64,000 nucleotides of DNA from Dimorphilus gyrociliatus (Eukaryota; Annelida; Polychaeta; Dinophilidae), in NCBI GenBank assembly GCA_904063045.1, contig CAJFCJ010000014.1, positions 496,001-560,000 of the forward strand, written 5' to 3'. Shown here one piece after another: positions 24,069 through 35,222 of this stretch; the first letter of the stretch is position 1, and each line of letters opens with the position of its first letter. The notes under the pieces were generated by a model. The model did no database searches. It saw only the letters and a program-made list of their open reading frames with translations, and was not told the DNA's origin. The position numbers and the translations under genes were made by a program.

Positions 24069-27000
24069 AGCGTAGAAACAACTAGTGGAGTAGATAGTAC
24101 GACAAGTATGGAAACAACAAGTGAGTTAGATAGTACCACAAACATGGAAACAACTAGTATGATAGATAGTACAACAGTAATAGAAACAACCAGTGCACCA
24201 GATAGTACAACAGGAATAGAAACAACAAGCGTACCAGATAGTACAACAGATATGGAAACAACTAGTGGACTAGATAGTACCACAGGTATGGAAACAACAA
24301 GTGGATTAGATAGTACCACAGGCATGGAAACGACAAGTGAACTAGATAGCACGACAGGAATGGAAACAACAAGCGCACCAGACAGTACGACAGGAATGGA
24401 AACAACAAGTGGATTAGATAGTACCACAGGCATGGAAACGACAAGTGAACTAGATAGCACGACAGGAATGGAAACAACAAGCGCACCAGACAGTACGACA
24501 GGAATGGAAACAACCTCTGATTCAGGTAGTTCAACAAGCATCGGAACAACTACATCTGTAGACACAGATAGTATAACTATAGAACAGACTACCACAGAGC
24601 AATTAATCAGCACAAGTGCAGAGAGCACTAGTGAAATGACAACTGAGCCAGCCATTTCCACTACTATTGAGACTAGTTCAATGCGAACAACATCCACACC
24701 AACAGACAGTACAACTGCCAAACAAACAACATTAGCTGAAACAACAACTGTTGCAATCGATAGTACATCAAACATCCAGTCAACTACAATGCAAACAACT
24801 AGCATTTCTGATAGTACATTTGAGCAGACCACTCTTGGTCTGACAACTGACGAGATATTCAGCACTACAATTGATCAAACAACACAGCAAACAACCACCC
24901 AAAATATACCAAGCACAACCATTAGCTTAACAACATCTGGACAAACCACATCCCAGGAAACAGGTAGCTCATGAATTGTCGAAAAAGTTTTCTGTTAACA
25001 TATATTCATTCAGGTAGTACAACTATTGAACAAACAACAATAGGCTCGACAACATATTCAGAAACAGATAGCACATCCGGCTCTCAAACCACTACTCTAG
25101 GTCTGACAACATTAACACAAACTACACCAGAAAGAACAAGTAGTCAAATCACAGGTATTCAAACATCCGACCAACTGATAACGACTGAATTAGATAGCAG
25201 TACATCAATTTTTGAAACAAGCTCTTTGCCGTTGACTAGTTTAAATACAGATGAAACACTAGGTCAGACAACTGCTCCAGAAACAAGCAGTGGACAGTTG
25301 ACTAGTTTAGATAGTGCAAGCACCACATTTCAACAAACAACAGAGACAGAAAATACATCCGAAGATCAAACAACTAGTACTTTACTAACACAAACTACAA
25401 AAGATCCATTGATAAGTGAACAAACCACAACATCATCTACAGATAACACTTCAGATTCCCAAACAGTTTCTCTAGGTAATACTGCTATTTCAGAAACAAT
25501 TTCAACGACAGATACACAAATATCAACAGAGCAAACAACCGATCCTCACGCAAACAGCACTACTTTAGGTCAGACAACTACAAGTATGGGTACCACTGAA
25601 GGTATTGAAACGATTACTGACACAACCACAGAGAGTATTTACACAGTAAATACTTCAGTATCACAAACAATATCAACTATGCCATTCCCAACTGGAAGTA
25701 CAACTATACAAGAAGCCAATTTTACAACATTAGATAATAATATTACACAAATAACTACAGCTGTAGAAACACAAGTAACTACTTTAGAAACGTCTAGTAC
25801 TGAACAAACAAATACAGGTAGCACTGTGGGTGCTGAATCGACAACTTCAGATGAGACTACATCGGCAATGATGACCACCTTAGGGGGTAGTTCGAAAACA
25901 GGAACAACTGAAGAGCAAACGACTACAGATTTAGCATCGGAGGCTTCTACTGACGGAGCATCAACTGACCTCGGAACAGGAACCACTGAAGGACAATCAA
26001 CTGTATCAATGGGTAGTAGTTCACAGTTCACCACTGAAGGAGATAGTACAACGGGGGTAGAGTCAACATCAGCGTTAGACACTTCAACTGTAGATATTAC
26101 AAGCACATCAGATATGAGTACTGGATCGTTAGGCACCACCGTAAGTACAAGTTCTAAAGAAGGGACATCAGATACATTCCATACTCTAACTTGGTATTCA
26201 GTTGTATGGTGGTGTCGCCTCAGATATATCATGATATATTAATATGGTGTGGCTGCATAATTTTTTCAACTTACGAATTTTTATAATTTGCCTCCGGGTT
26301 TACAAAAGCTAGAGAAATATTAATAAAGATTAGCAATACCTTTTCTGCCAAATATAAATAGTTGCTTTTCCTAACTGCTACTCACTTACTTACATCAGGG
26401 TTTTCATGTTTCATTTTAATAAAAATTTTTGACAATTTCAGCCTTCTCTTCCTACCATAGCTGCCGATAAAGCAACAACAGGACAAACAACTGACGATGG
26501 AACAGGAACGACTGAAGCCGTTACATCAGGCTCCATGGGTAGCACTGAAAGTGCTGGAACTACTGAAGCCATTTCAAAAGGTTCCATGGGTAGTACTGAA
26601 AGTGCTGGAACTACTGAAGCTGTTACAGAAGGTTCCATGGGTAGTACTGAAAGTGCTGGAACTACTGAAGCCGTTTCAGAAGGTTCCATGGGTAGTACAC
26701 AAAGTGCTGGAACTACTGAAGCTGTTACAGAAGGTTCCATGGGTAGTACTGAAAGTGCTGGAACGACTGAAGCCGTTTCAGAAGGTTCAATGGGTAGTAC
26801 ACAAAGTGCTGGAACAACTGAAGCCGTTTCAGAAGGTTCCATGGGTAGTACACAAAGTGCTGGAACAACTGAAGCCGTTTCAGAAGGTTCCATGGGTAGT
26901 ACACAAAGTGCTGGAACTACTGAAACTGTCACAGAAGGTTCAATGGGTAGTACACAAAGTGCTGGAACAACTGATGCTGCCACAACAAGTACTATGGAAG

Positions 27001-27408
27001 ACATGTCAACAACTTTAGGAATCACTTGTGCAAGTAAGAAAGTTTTTCAAATATCATATCACATAAAGTCTATACACTGATATTACAACAGGTTCTTCTT
27101 GCAAAAATATAACGATTGTGTCAACCGATGTTCAGTATGAAATATCGGGATATTTTGAATATGTAAATGATAGGCATAGCAGACCCTATTATGAAAATAA
27201 GGAGGAAAGTTTGTTTTTGTATTACGCTTGGGATAATAGTGCTTGCGGAAAATGGCTAATGGGTCCTACATTAGGCAGTTTTTCAGCAATCATAACTTCG
27301 GATGAAAAAGCTGTTTCGCCTATAGATGTGAACAATTGGAATGTAGTGTCAAATGACGGTACAAAATTCGAATCTACAAACGCCATAACACTAATTTGTA
27401 CAGACTAA
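21475..27408 (+). CDS. IgGFc-binding domain protein with mucin-like tail
   Basis: Ten exons: 21475-21538, 21605-22061, 22127-22491, 22564-22801, 22889-23036, 23092-23337, 23910-24963, 25014-26140, 26442-27033, 27092-27408; 1535 residues. Order of parts: signal peptide; IgGFc-binding domain at about residues 25-505; a Thr/Ser-rich mucin-like region of about 920 residues with 12-residue repeats (ETTSGLDSTTGM type) and later 17-residue repeats (GSMGSTESAGTTEAVSE type); then a compact C-terminal domain of about 105 residues. That last domain has spaced cysteines and the pattern RPYYEN...LFLYY...WLMGP.LGS, resembling a small module often seen at the end of invertebrate secreted proteins; I cannot name it. 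The tail is a clear target for dense O-glycosylation, so a secreted gel or cuticle/mucus protein is likely. Exon 8 is ended at the strong donor GTAAGT at 26141, keeping phase 0 into 26442. The 51-bp intron at 24964-25013 removes an in-frame TGA. Confidence 0.85.
24076..24519 (+). repeat. 36-bp coding tandem repeat (12-aa units)
   Basis: About 13 units of 36 bp in exon 7, each encoding a variant of ETTSGLDSTTGM. Within it, 24301-24408 (three units, 108 bp) is repeated base for base at 24409-24516, showing a very recent higher-order duplication. Confidence 0.92.
26535..26993 (+). repeat. 51-bp coding tandem repeat (17-aa units)
   Basis: Nine units of 51 bp in exon 9, each encoding MGSTESAGTTEAVSEGS or a close variant (E/Q at position 6, VS/VT near the end). 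Units are highly similar at DNA level, so the number is probably variable between individuals. Antisense frames also stay open only because of the repeat. Confidence 0.93.
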
Positions 27409-27676
27409 TTTTTTCTATGACAATTGAATTTTCTTCCATCTTATTTTTTATAATTTCGTAAAAGTTGTTGATTTTACCAATTTTTACGTTTTAAAATGTT
27501 TATTTCATAAAAATCTTTTTTTTATATATAGTAAATCTGCAATGATTTATCTAAAGTGTTTTTATCCTTAAAAATCTTGAAAAAAAATCAACAATCTGTA
27601 CAGTTAAGGCTGAAAAACAAAGAGTAAAAAATGTATTTATTGTTTATATAAATTTATACATATATTACATATAAAA

Positions 27677-27736
<60 letters not shown>

Positions 27737-28052
27737 TGAAAAGCTTTCTTTTTTTATTTATTTATATTCATTTTATAGGTAAAAAACAGGTTTTTATCTA
27801 TTATTCAATTGGGGCTGCATCTCATAACTCTGATCATCAGTTATGTTTTCATAAAAATAAACAACTGTATACAATTTTTATCTAACAATACTTTCAACTA
27901 TAACAAACGATTTTAAGCTCAAATATATTGAAAAGAAATGAACGAGTCTTTCTATTCGTTGTTAACTATGAAGTAAATAGCATTTGGTAGATTTATCTTT
28001 TTATTATTACTATTTATCATTATGATTTATTAAAAAATTTTGTTAGTATACA

Positions 28053-28083
<31 letters not shown>

Positions 28084-28210
28084 TAATAATCATTTTATTA
28101 ATATTTCCTGATAACGCACGAAAAAGTATTCCAAACCCAAAAAGAAACAATATTTAAATCACAGTTTGTAATTAATTTCTTTCAAAAGCAACATGAAAGA
28201 AACGAAAGTC
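27409..28210. other. Tail-to-tail intergenic region with AT simple repeats
   Basis: It contains 3' flanks of the mucin-like gene and ERLEC1. A (TA)n run occupies 27679-27733 and an (ATA/TAA)n run about 28051-28090. No gene is seen. Confidence 0.65.
27679..27733. repeat. (TA)n microsatellite
   Basis: About 27 consecutive TA units, uninterrupted. Confidence 0.97.
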
Positions 28211-30626
28211 TCATGGAGGTGACGTAGAAGAAGTCTGCAGGGGAATAATACCGTCTTCGTCGGCTTTTTCCAATATTGAACAGATAAGCTCTGATTCAAC
28301 CTATATAATATAGCAATAAGTTTGTTATAAATACACGTAGATCATTTGTTAGTATATTTATAAAAATTAATAAATATAAAAGGAGAATGAAGAGTAGCTT
28401 ACAGTTAAGAGATATTCGCATGTTCTAGGTTCTAATATATAAATTGAAATACTGTGAGCTGACGAAGCCTTTTCTGCACACCTTTTTAAGAGAAACAATG
28501 AAATTGATAATAAATTTTAATGGATTTTTTCTTATGTAACTTACTTAAGTTTAACTTCCACATGACGATGCCTTTTTGTCTCCTCACAAACATCTCCATT
28601 GCCATAATACTGTGTAATTGATTTTCTCGATTCTTTTTGCGACGACGGTCTCTTCTGCTGATTCTTCTGCATATATAATTTCTGGTATTTTTCATTCCAT
28701 TCTCCGAGTTTTATATAAGTTTTTTTACCATTTTTATCCTATAGAAAGAATATATTAATTCAAATAATCTTTACAATATTTAATGAAAATTTTACTTCGT
28801 GATACTGTTGAACTTGTTTTTGCAAACAGAATTCGTGTTTCCACCAACCAGAGCCTCCATCAATGCAACTTTCTCCGTTAATAATATCCCTTATCATTTT
28901 TTCTCTGACATGTGGCAACAAACGAGGCTGCTTAGGACGACTTTTAGGATCGGGTAATTGCTTTTGAGCCATTGGCTCTTTTGGTGAATTAATATGAAGG
29001 TGTTCCTGAGCAATATCATTGCCTAAATCTTCTTCGTCATCAATACTGGAGTCTTTACGATTTTCAAACTTTACATGAGCCTAAGAGGATAGATACAAAT
29101 ATAAAATGAATAATATAATAAAAATGATAATCATATAGGTATCTCTCTCATCAATTAAATAATTATTGAGGCGTTTAAAATGAAAGGAATTGAATAATCA
29201 ATGAAAAATTTACTTTATTTTCATTTACCTTCCCAGAATTAATTACTTGATCGAAAAGATCTTCGATCGGTTCCTATTATATGCATATATTATAGTACAC
29301 TTTACATAAATATTAGTAATACAATATACTGTATACTATATTTATTCAGTAATAATAATAATAACAATAGTAATAGAATATAGGAATATCTAATTAATTT
29401 TTACTTACGGAATTAAATTTTATCCTTCTTAATTCCAATTCTGCCAATGATTTAGGCCTATATTAATAAATAATTATTAATATACTAAATTTATAATTGT
29501 AGAATAGCTACTTTGTTGGAGAATTATTTAGTGGCAGACAGCGAATTTTTTGCGAACGCTTCGGTATTGTTACATAAGCTGGATGAGAACACAATAATTC
29601 TGTTAATACAACAGCTTCGTACTCGCAGCTGGAAACTTCTTTTATTTCGAATAGCTTTGAAAGACATATAATTAATTAAAATCATTGATTTTATTAATTT
29701 CATTTTACCTCAGCTCTAGCATTCTTATGACAAACGTATAAAATATTGGCTATTCTTGGATCATTTGTTACATCGCAATTTGTACCGGAAGTGTAATTAA
29801 CCCTAAAATATGGAAGAATATGGTCATCGTCTAATTTCTTCTTTTTGAGTAATTTCTTTAATTGAGCTATTGTTAATTTCTTTTCTACTGATTCATCAAC
29901 TTGTTTCTCTTTTGCTTTTTCTATTTCTTCAGCCTTTTTGTCCGGTGAATTTTTACCGTAATAACCTAGAAAATATTCTTGAACTTTCGGTTTCTATGGA
30001 GATGATATACTTAATAACAGAGCATCTATTGTTATCTTTATACCTTTCCCGGCTCTTTGTCTTCGTGATATTGTCTTAAAAAGCGTCCATGGCATAATTC
30101 ATAAGCCCAATAGGATTCCCACTAGATATTAATTATTTTATTAATATTACAGAAGCAAGCATAAACGAGTTACTTTGATGATTCTGTCTTACCCTATAAG
30201 AACATTGAGATGTATCGAACAAAGGTTTCAATAGTTCCAATTCTGATAATCCTTTATACGGTACTTTGTCATCCTTAAAACGTTTATTTATTTACGATTA
30301 ATTTTCTAATATTTAATTATACGGTGGAAAATTGTTTATAATAATATTAATACAAACTTTATCTTGAGCGTTATCTGCCTCTGGTAGGAAACACTTGTAC
30401 TGTTCTTGATCTCTTGTTTTCAGAACGATCGAATCGGTTGACATCTGATAATATTTCAATGTTAAATCAAATATTTTCTATATAAATATCTACAAACAGA
30501 TGGATCTTCTTTATAATCATTTTTAGATTCTAGCCAAACCATATCAAACATGCCATTATCCATAAACGGATCAAACGACAATGCTGTCGTTAAGACTATA
30601 GCAAAAGTGCATATTGTTCCTAACAT
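28211..30626 (-). CDS. ERLEC1: Endoplasmic reticulum lectin 1 (XTP3-B), two MRH domains
   Basis: Twelve exons: 30498-30626, 30358-30444, 30193-30273, 30044-30121, 29709-29993, 29512-29654, 29409-29457, 29229-29273, 28796-29080, 28545-28738, 28403-28481, 28211-28300; 514 residues, against 483 in human. The start Met at 30626 opens a clear signal peptide (MLGTICTFAIVLTTALS); an open frame further upstream has no ATG. Two mannose-6-phosphate-receptor-homology domains are visible. The first centres on YWAYELCHGRFLRQYHED and continues to CEYEAVVLTELLC. The second centres on WWKHEFCLQKQVQQYHEDK, then YYGNGDVCEETKR and a CEYLL...ESELIC ending. In ERAD this luminal lectin reads trimmed N-glycans on misfolded proteins and delivers them to the HRD1-SEL1L ligase. 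There is no C-terminal ER-retention tetrapeptide, as in the human protein. A lysine-rich insert in the first domain (KKLLKKKK) is longer than usual. The related OS-9 has one MRH domain, so ERLEC1 is the better call. Confidence 0.93.
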
Positions 30627-31713
30627 ATTAGGTAATGTTAGATATCCTCCGATCGTTGCCAAGCATTAAAAATGTAAACTATTTTAAAACTTCAAGTTGC
30701 ACTGGGCGCTACCATTTTCCAGAGCTCCGCACTCAATCCACGTACAATGGACATTGCAAGTTTAATAAGATGGGAACCACATTTTAAACAGGCGCCACAT
30801 TTAAAAAAAGAAGTACGCTCTATTTTCTTTGATTTTTTTTCAACCATCCCTGTATAATTGACGAAAAATAGCAATATTTAACTATATAACTCTATAATAT
30901 CATTTTAAAATAGGAAGCTTTTAGTCAAGCTTTTCTTTAATTAATTTATCAAATAAAAAAGACTTTGTTAGTCAACTACTACAATCTTTAAAAAGCATCT
31001 CTAAGTAAATATCAACATTCCTATCTCAATTGAGTAAATACTATTTATATTTCATATTATCCTATTCTATTTGAATTTTAGAGAGAGAATAAACTTTGAA
31101 ATAAAAAACCACATGAAAATACCAAAAACTATTCCAAGAATTTGGCGAAAATGAAAATTTTCCACAGGTTAGTAAAAAAGTAAGAGTCATACAGAGAATG
31201 AGAATGGGAGAGACCATATTTTTTATGTTTAGGGGTTTTTTCCTCTCTATTGTTATAACTATTAAATGGCCTATTATTGTACTTATCGCATCGTAAAAAT
31301 AATTGGAATACTTGTAAAATTGTCTTAATCATAGCCAAAAAACTTTTAATAATTTCAACAATTTTAGTTTTTTTTTTTGGGCAAAAAACTTCCTATTTCC
31401 GGTTTAAAGTAGTGCCAAAAAAAAAGAATATATGCGTGTGTAAGTTGACAGTAAAATTGATAAAGAGGATAGTAGGATGGAAAACCTACTTAAGCAAAGT
31501 ATTTAGTATACAGCGAGTAAAGTATACAGTATTTCTTAACTGAATATATTAGCATAATATGTATTATAGGCTTTAATCAGAATTCGACCGCAAAATTTCA
31601 ACACAACTAATTAATTCTTTTTTTTTTATAAAGTTTTGTATTTGTTTTTTAAATCAATCATTTTTCTTTATTCATGCATATTCATTAATATTCAAAAATG
31701 AATGAATAAATTC
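30627..31713. other. Intergenic region between ERLEC1 and EF-hand gene
   Basis: About 1.1 kb, AT-rich, no supportable exon. A slightly more complex patch at 30690-30850 may be ERLEC1 promoter or 5' leader; short frames there have no recognisable domain. Confidence 0.55.
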
Positions 31714-32126
31714 TTATCGTTTGGCTTGTCTGTAAGCTTCGATAAACTCTTGAACAGTAATAGTTCCATCGCCGCTAATATCGAATTTAGCCATTAGAAA
31801 CTGTAATGAATTGAAAAAAAACATGAATAGAAAATATTTGAAAGGACGGAAGAATATAGAAATAATCAATTGTACGTGAAAGAAGAGGAGGGAGCTAGAC
31901 GAGGGAAGGGGGGAGTGGGGGAGAATAGTAGACGAATTCAAGCGATTAATATACAACTTACTTCAACTTCTTTTGCTCTCTGTTCCTCAGTTTCGAGTTG
32001 ACTGCCGTGGGCAGAAACAACTTTCTCAACAAGACTTCTTATTTCGGATTTTTCCAATTTTCCGCTGTTATCTTTATCCAAATTACCAAAGATTTCTGTT
32101 AGTGTTTCGTCAGATAAGCCGGCCAT
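31714..32126 (-). CDS. Small two-EF-hand calcium-binding protein
   Basis: Two exons, 31962-32126 and 31714-31800, joined in phase 0 give 83 residues. There are two complete EF-hand loops, DKDNSGKLEKSE and DISGDGTITVQE, each with Asp at position 1, Gly at 6 and Glu at 12, so both should bind Ca2+. No signal peptide or membrane segment is seen. The pair resembles one lobe of a calmodulin-like or calbindin-like sensor. Small single-lobe proteins of this kind are common in invertebrates and I cannot give an orthologue. The start is the only Met before the first helix. Confidence 0.85.
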
Positions 32127-32941
32127 CTTTATTTTAATAAAAAATGGAATATAATATGCATAATATTAATCTTATAGTTGTTTGATAAATATTCATTAAA
32201 AATGCACAAACACGTTCAAAAAGTAAAATATTTACTTTCAAATAAAACCAAATACTCTCATTTATTCTATTACGTGTAAGAAAAGTAAAGAAGTTAAAGC
32301 CTATATATCATTTTTCTCATTTAAAAGATGAAAAAAGAGCAATAAAAAGTGAAAAGAAAAGAGAAGATGGTAAGATAAATAAGAAGAAACAGAACGGTTT
32401 TTATTAATTAATATATATTTTTACAACTATAAATGAAACATTAATTAATTATTATGTTAATTAATTATTAACAATTATCTATTTAGTCCAATGTAACTTC
32501 CTTACCTTTTCTTTTTCTTTTAAGTTAAAATAAAAGTACAGAGAAAACTTTTTAGTTAAGTTGTGAATCTATTGGCGAGCTGCCGTTGAATGAAGAGTGA
32601 GACACAGAGAGAGAGAGAGAGACAGGGGCAGAAGGAGCGTGTAACCTGAACAAATGATTCAATGCTATTCTTTCAATATGGATTCTCCTTTTCCCCTTAT
32701 AACAGGTCTGTCTGTCTGTCTGTCTCTTTTCTATGCCTAGTATACAGCTCTCACCCACATATTCCGAATCATACATATGCATATTCATTCTAATTCAGTT
32801 TAGGCATAAAATTCTATTGACTGTTTGCCTAATACACAAAGCAAATCTAGTTTTTTTTTAGGTACAGGCACCAATTTTTTTCAACAATTGAAATATTAGC
32901 TGATTCATTTTTTTAAAGAGTAATATAATATATAATGATCT

Positions 32942-32945
<4 letters not shown>

Positions 32946-32974
<29 letters not shown>
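32946..32974. repeat. (CT)n microsatellite
   Basis: About 14 CT units in a row in a non-genic interval. Confidence 0.95.
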
Positions 32975-32976
<2 letters not shown>

Positions 32977-33879
32977 CTTTTTTTCTATACCACTTATCAT
33001 TCGGAACAACACTAAAAAGAACTTTTTATATCTATACCACATCCATAAAAACTCGAGTTGAACACATTCTAGGTTTTATCGACCGCAAGGAATCTTTTTG
33101 CGAACTATTTACTTGCTCTTTAATTCTTTTTTTTAATATCTTCAAGTTCCGTTTTCTTTCATATCTTTTATAGAGAAGTTTATTCTTTTTTTTTGTCTTC
33201 TTAATTTTTAATGACATATCCGGATTATTATAGGTTTACTTGTCTGGTTTCTAGGAGAATGATATACTTTCTGGATGTTACAAATTATAGATGTAACAAT
33301 TATAAACATATTACGCAATATAGACCGTATATATATATATATACTGTATATATATAGTTTGTAGATTTTGAAGAATAAAGTTGGAATTTACATGGCGTAG
33401 TATCGCTTGAACACTAATCACTAACGACATCTACACGCTTCGAAGGGAATACTAATAAAACCCAATTTATTCATAAAAAAACTATTTTAATATACATTAT
33501 AGATAAATTTATATAAATATATACAGTATATATATTGATTAATATCTAGGCCTAATACATTTAAAATCCTAAGTTTTTTCTAGATATTGACGTAGTCTCC
33601 TTCAAGATTATTATAAATAACATAAAGAATAAGAAAATATAATATAAAAAAATAGGTTAAAACTTAGAAAAATATAATTTTATTGAATTAAAAGATAACA
33701 TAATCAATTTAAAAAAGATAAAGAACACGAAATGAGGTTAATTATTAATTAATTAAATTAAGTAGAAAAGAATGAAATTATTCAAGAAAATATTCTTTTA
33801 TTAATAATATATTGTATTTATTTGATAGAATGTTATATATGTATATATATATAAACAGTATATATAATGTATAAATTGA

Positions 33880-33905
33880 TGAGAGAGAGAGAGAGAGAGA
33901 GAGAG
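33880..33905. repeat. (GA)n microsatellite
   Basis: About 13 GA units in a row. An antisense open frame across it reads serine/leucine alternation and is not a gene. Confidence 0.93.
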
Positions 33906-35222
33906 AAAAGAAATCTCGACAAGGTTGTCAATTAATTTACTAGTGTCAAGCAAACCCTGAAAAAAAGACGGTACAATCTTCATTTTATTATAAATAGCAA
34001 TAGTCTACAGTCTTCTCTCCTTATCACTTATCTTTCTTTCTCACGATTTTAAGCGATACAATATTTTATTTTTCCATCTTTCTTCAGTTTGAAAGGAATT
34101 AATGCAAGCGAAAAACTAAATTATATAACCTAGATAACTCCTGAATTCATTAGGCACGTTTTCAATTCGATAATTAGAATTTGCAATTAGGAGAAATACT
34201 GTATATGAAGACAAGTACATAATTTTTAAATATTATTTTACTATGTGTAAACAATAGGGAATAGAGAGTAAATTGTTCTTCTTTGTTTCCTCTTCCCGTC
34301 CTTCTTTTTATGTCCCTTCCACACGCACAGACTCCCTCTCTTTCTCTCTTCTCGCCCTTTCTCCTCTCGAGACTCTTTTTTCGATTAATTAAATTCGTTT
34401 TGCTTTCATTTTGCTTTTAAGTAAATTTTTTCTTTGTTTTTAAGCAATTAGGGAAAGCTTTTGCACTGTTTAGTTAAAAAAAAAACCTATATAGAATAAG
34501 TAGGAAGAAGGTAGATTGAGGCATAGTGTGGAAGTGATGAGAAATAAAGAGAGAATAATATTCTATAATACTTTCTATAGGCCTATATACGTGCTTTATA
34601 ATAAATTCAAAAGTATCTTTGGAACGGAAAAAGTAATTTTTTTAGTCTATTGTGAAATTTAATACAAGAAAACATAAATAAATTGAAAAGACTTTTTGAT
34701 TGCGAAACTATCTACTATTATATTAAATAATAAAGGCAACTTAAGGCTACTATAAAGCATGTAACCAAGAATTCGATTACGGATTAATAAATTCATGATT
34801 TAATTAAGTTTCTTTAGTTCTCTTCTGATTTTCTTTGAAAAATATGCTCTCAATTCTACAAATATGTAAGTAAGAGAATATTTTTTTACTGTGGTGACAT
34901 CTGTTGTCGTACCTAAAAATGTATGGCTATGTGTTCAATTACAAGAGAATATATTTTTCTAAATTGAATTGGAACGGGAAACCTAGCGTGTCAAAGTTTG
35001 TAAAAAGGTCAAGGTAATTTAGTCTTGTCGCGCATTTGGAGATATATTGGTATAGCGTAAACAGATCCAATTCTATTAAATAAAGAAAAAAACTATCAAA
35101 TAATTTCTCTAATTTATAGAGCGATAATGCGAGTATTTTATCTTGAGTCTTGTTAAAAAAAAGAAGAGGATTCAATTAACTCATTTTATGTTGATCGTTC
35201 TATTACGAAGAACCCAAACAAG

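Larger units (their letters stand above)
32127..35222. other. 3.1-kb non-genic interval upstream of ADAM
   Basis: Very AT-rich with many simple repeats and no supportable exon. Runs include (GA)n at 32598-32624, TCTG repeats near 32705-32725, (CT)n at 32946-32974 and (GA)n at 33880-33905. Copies of TATAC(W)GTATA lie at 33340 and 33520, and of TAGGCCTA at 33547 and 34578. Confidence 0.6.

Noticed and set aside
23906..24865. Long antisense open frame (valine/serine rich) opposite the Thr-rich exon
   Set aside because: It stays open only because the 36-bp repeat has no stop in that frame; it has no splice partners or domain.
24076..26993. Regularly spaced repeats that might be mistaken for a CRISPR array
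   Set aside because: The units are adjacent with no unique spacers, encode protein in one frame and lie in a eukaryotic gene.
25639..27025. Antisense and +1 open frames over exons 8-9 of the mucin-like gene
   Set aside because: They are shadows of the repeats; the sense frame has correct splice phase on both sides and a sensible C-terminal domain.
34939..35175. 78-codon minus-strand frame upstream of ADAM
   Set aside because: Hydrophobic/AT-driven composition, no partner exons; overlaps the likely ADAM promoter.
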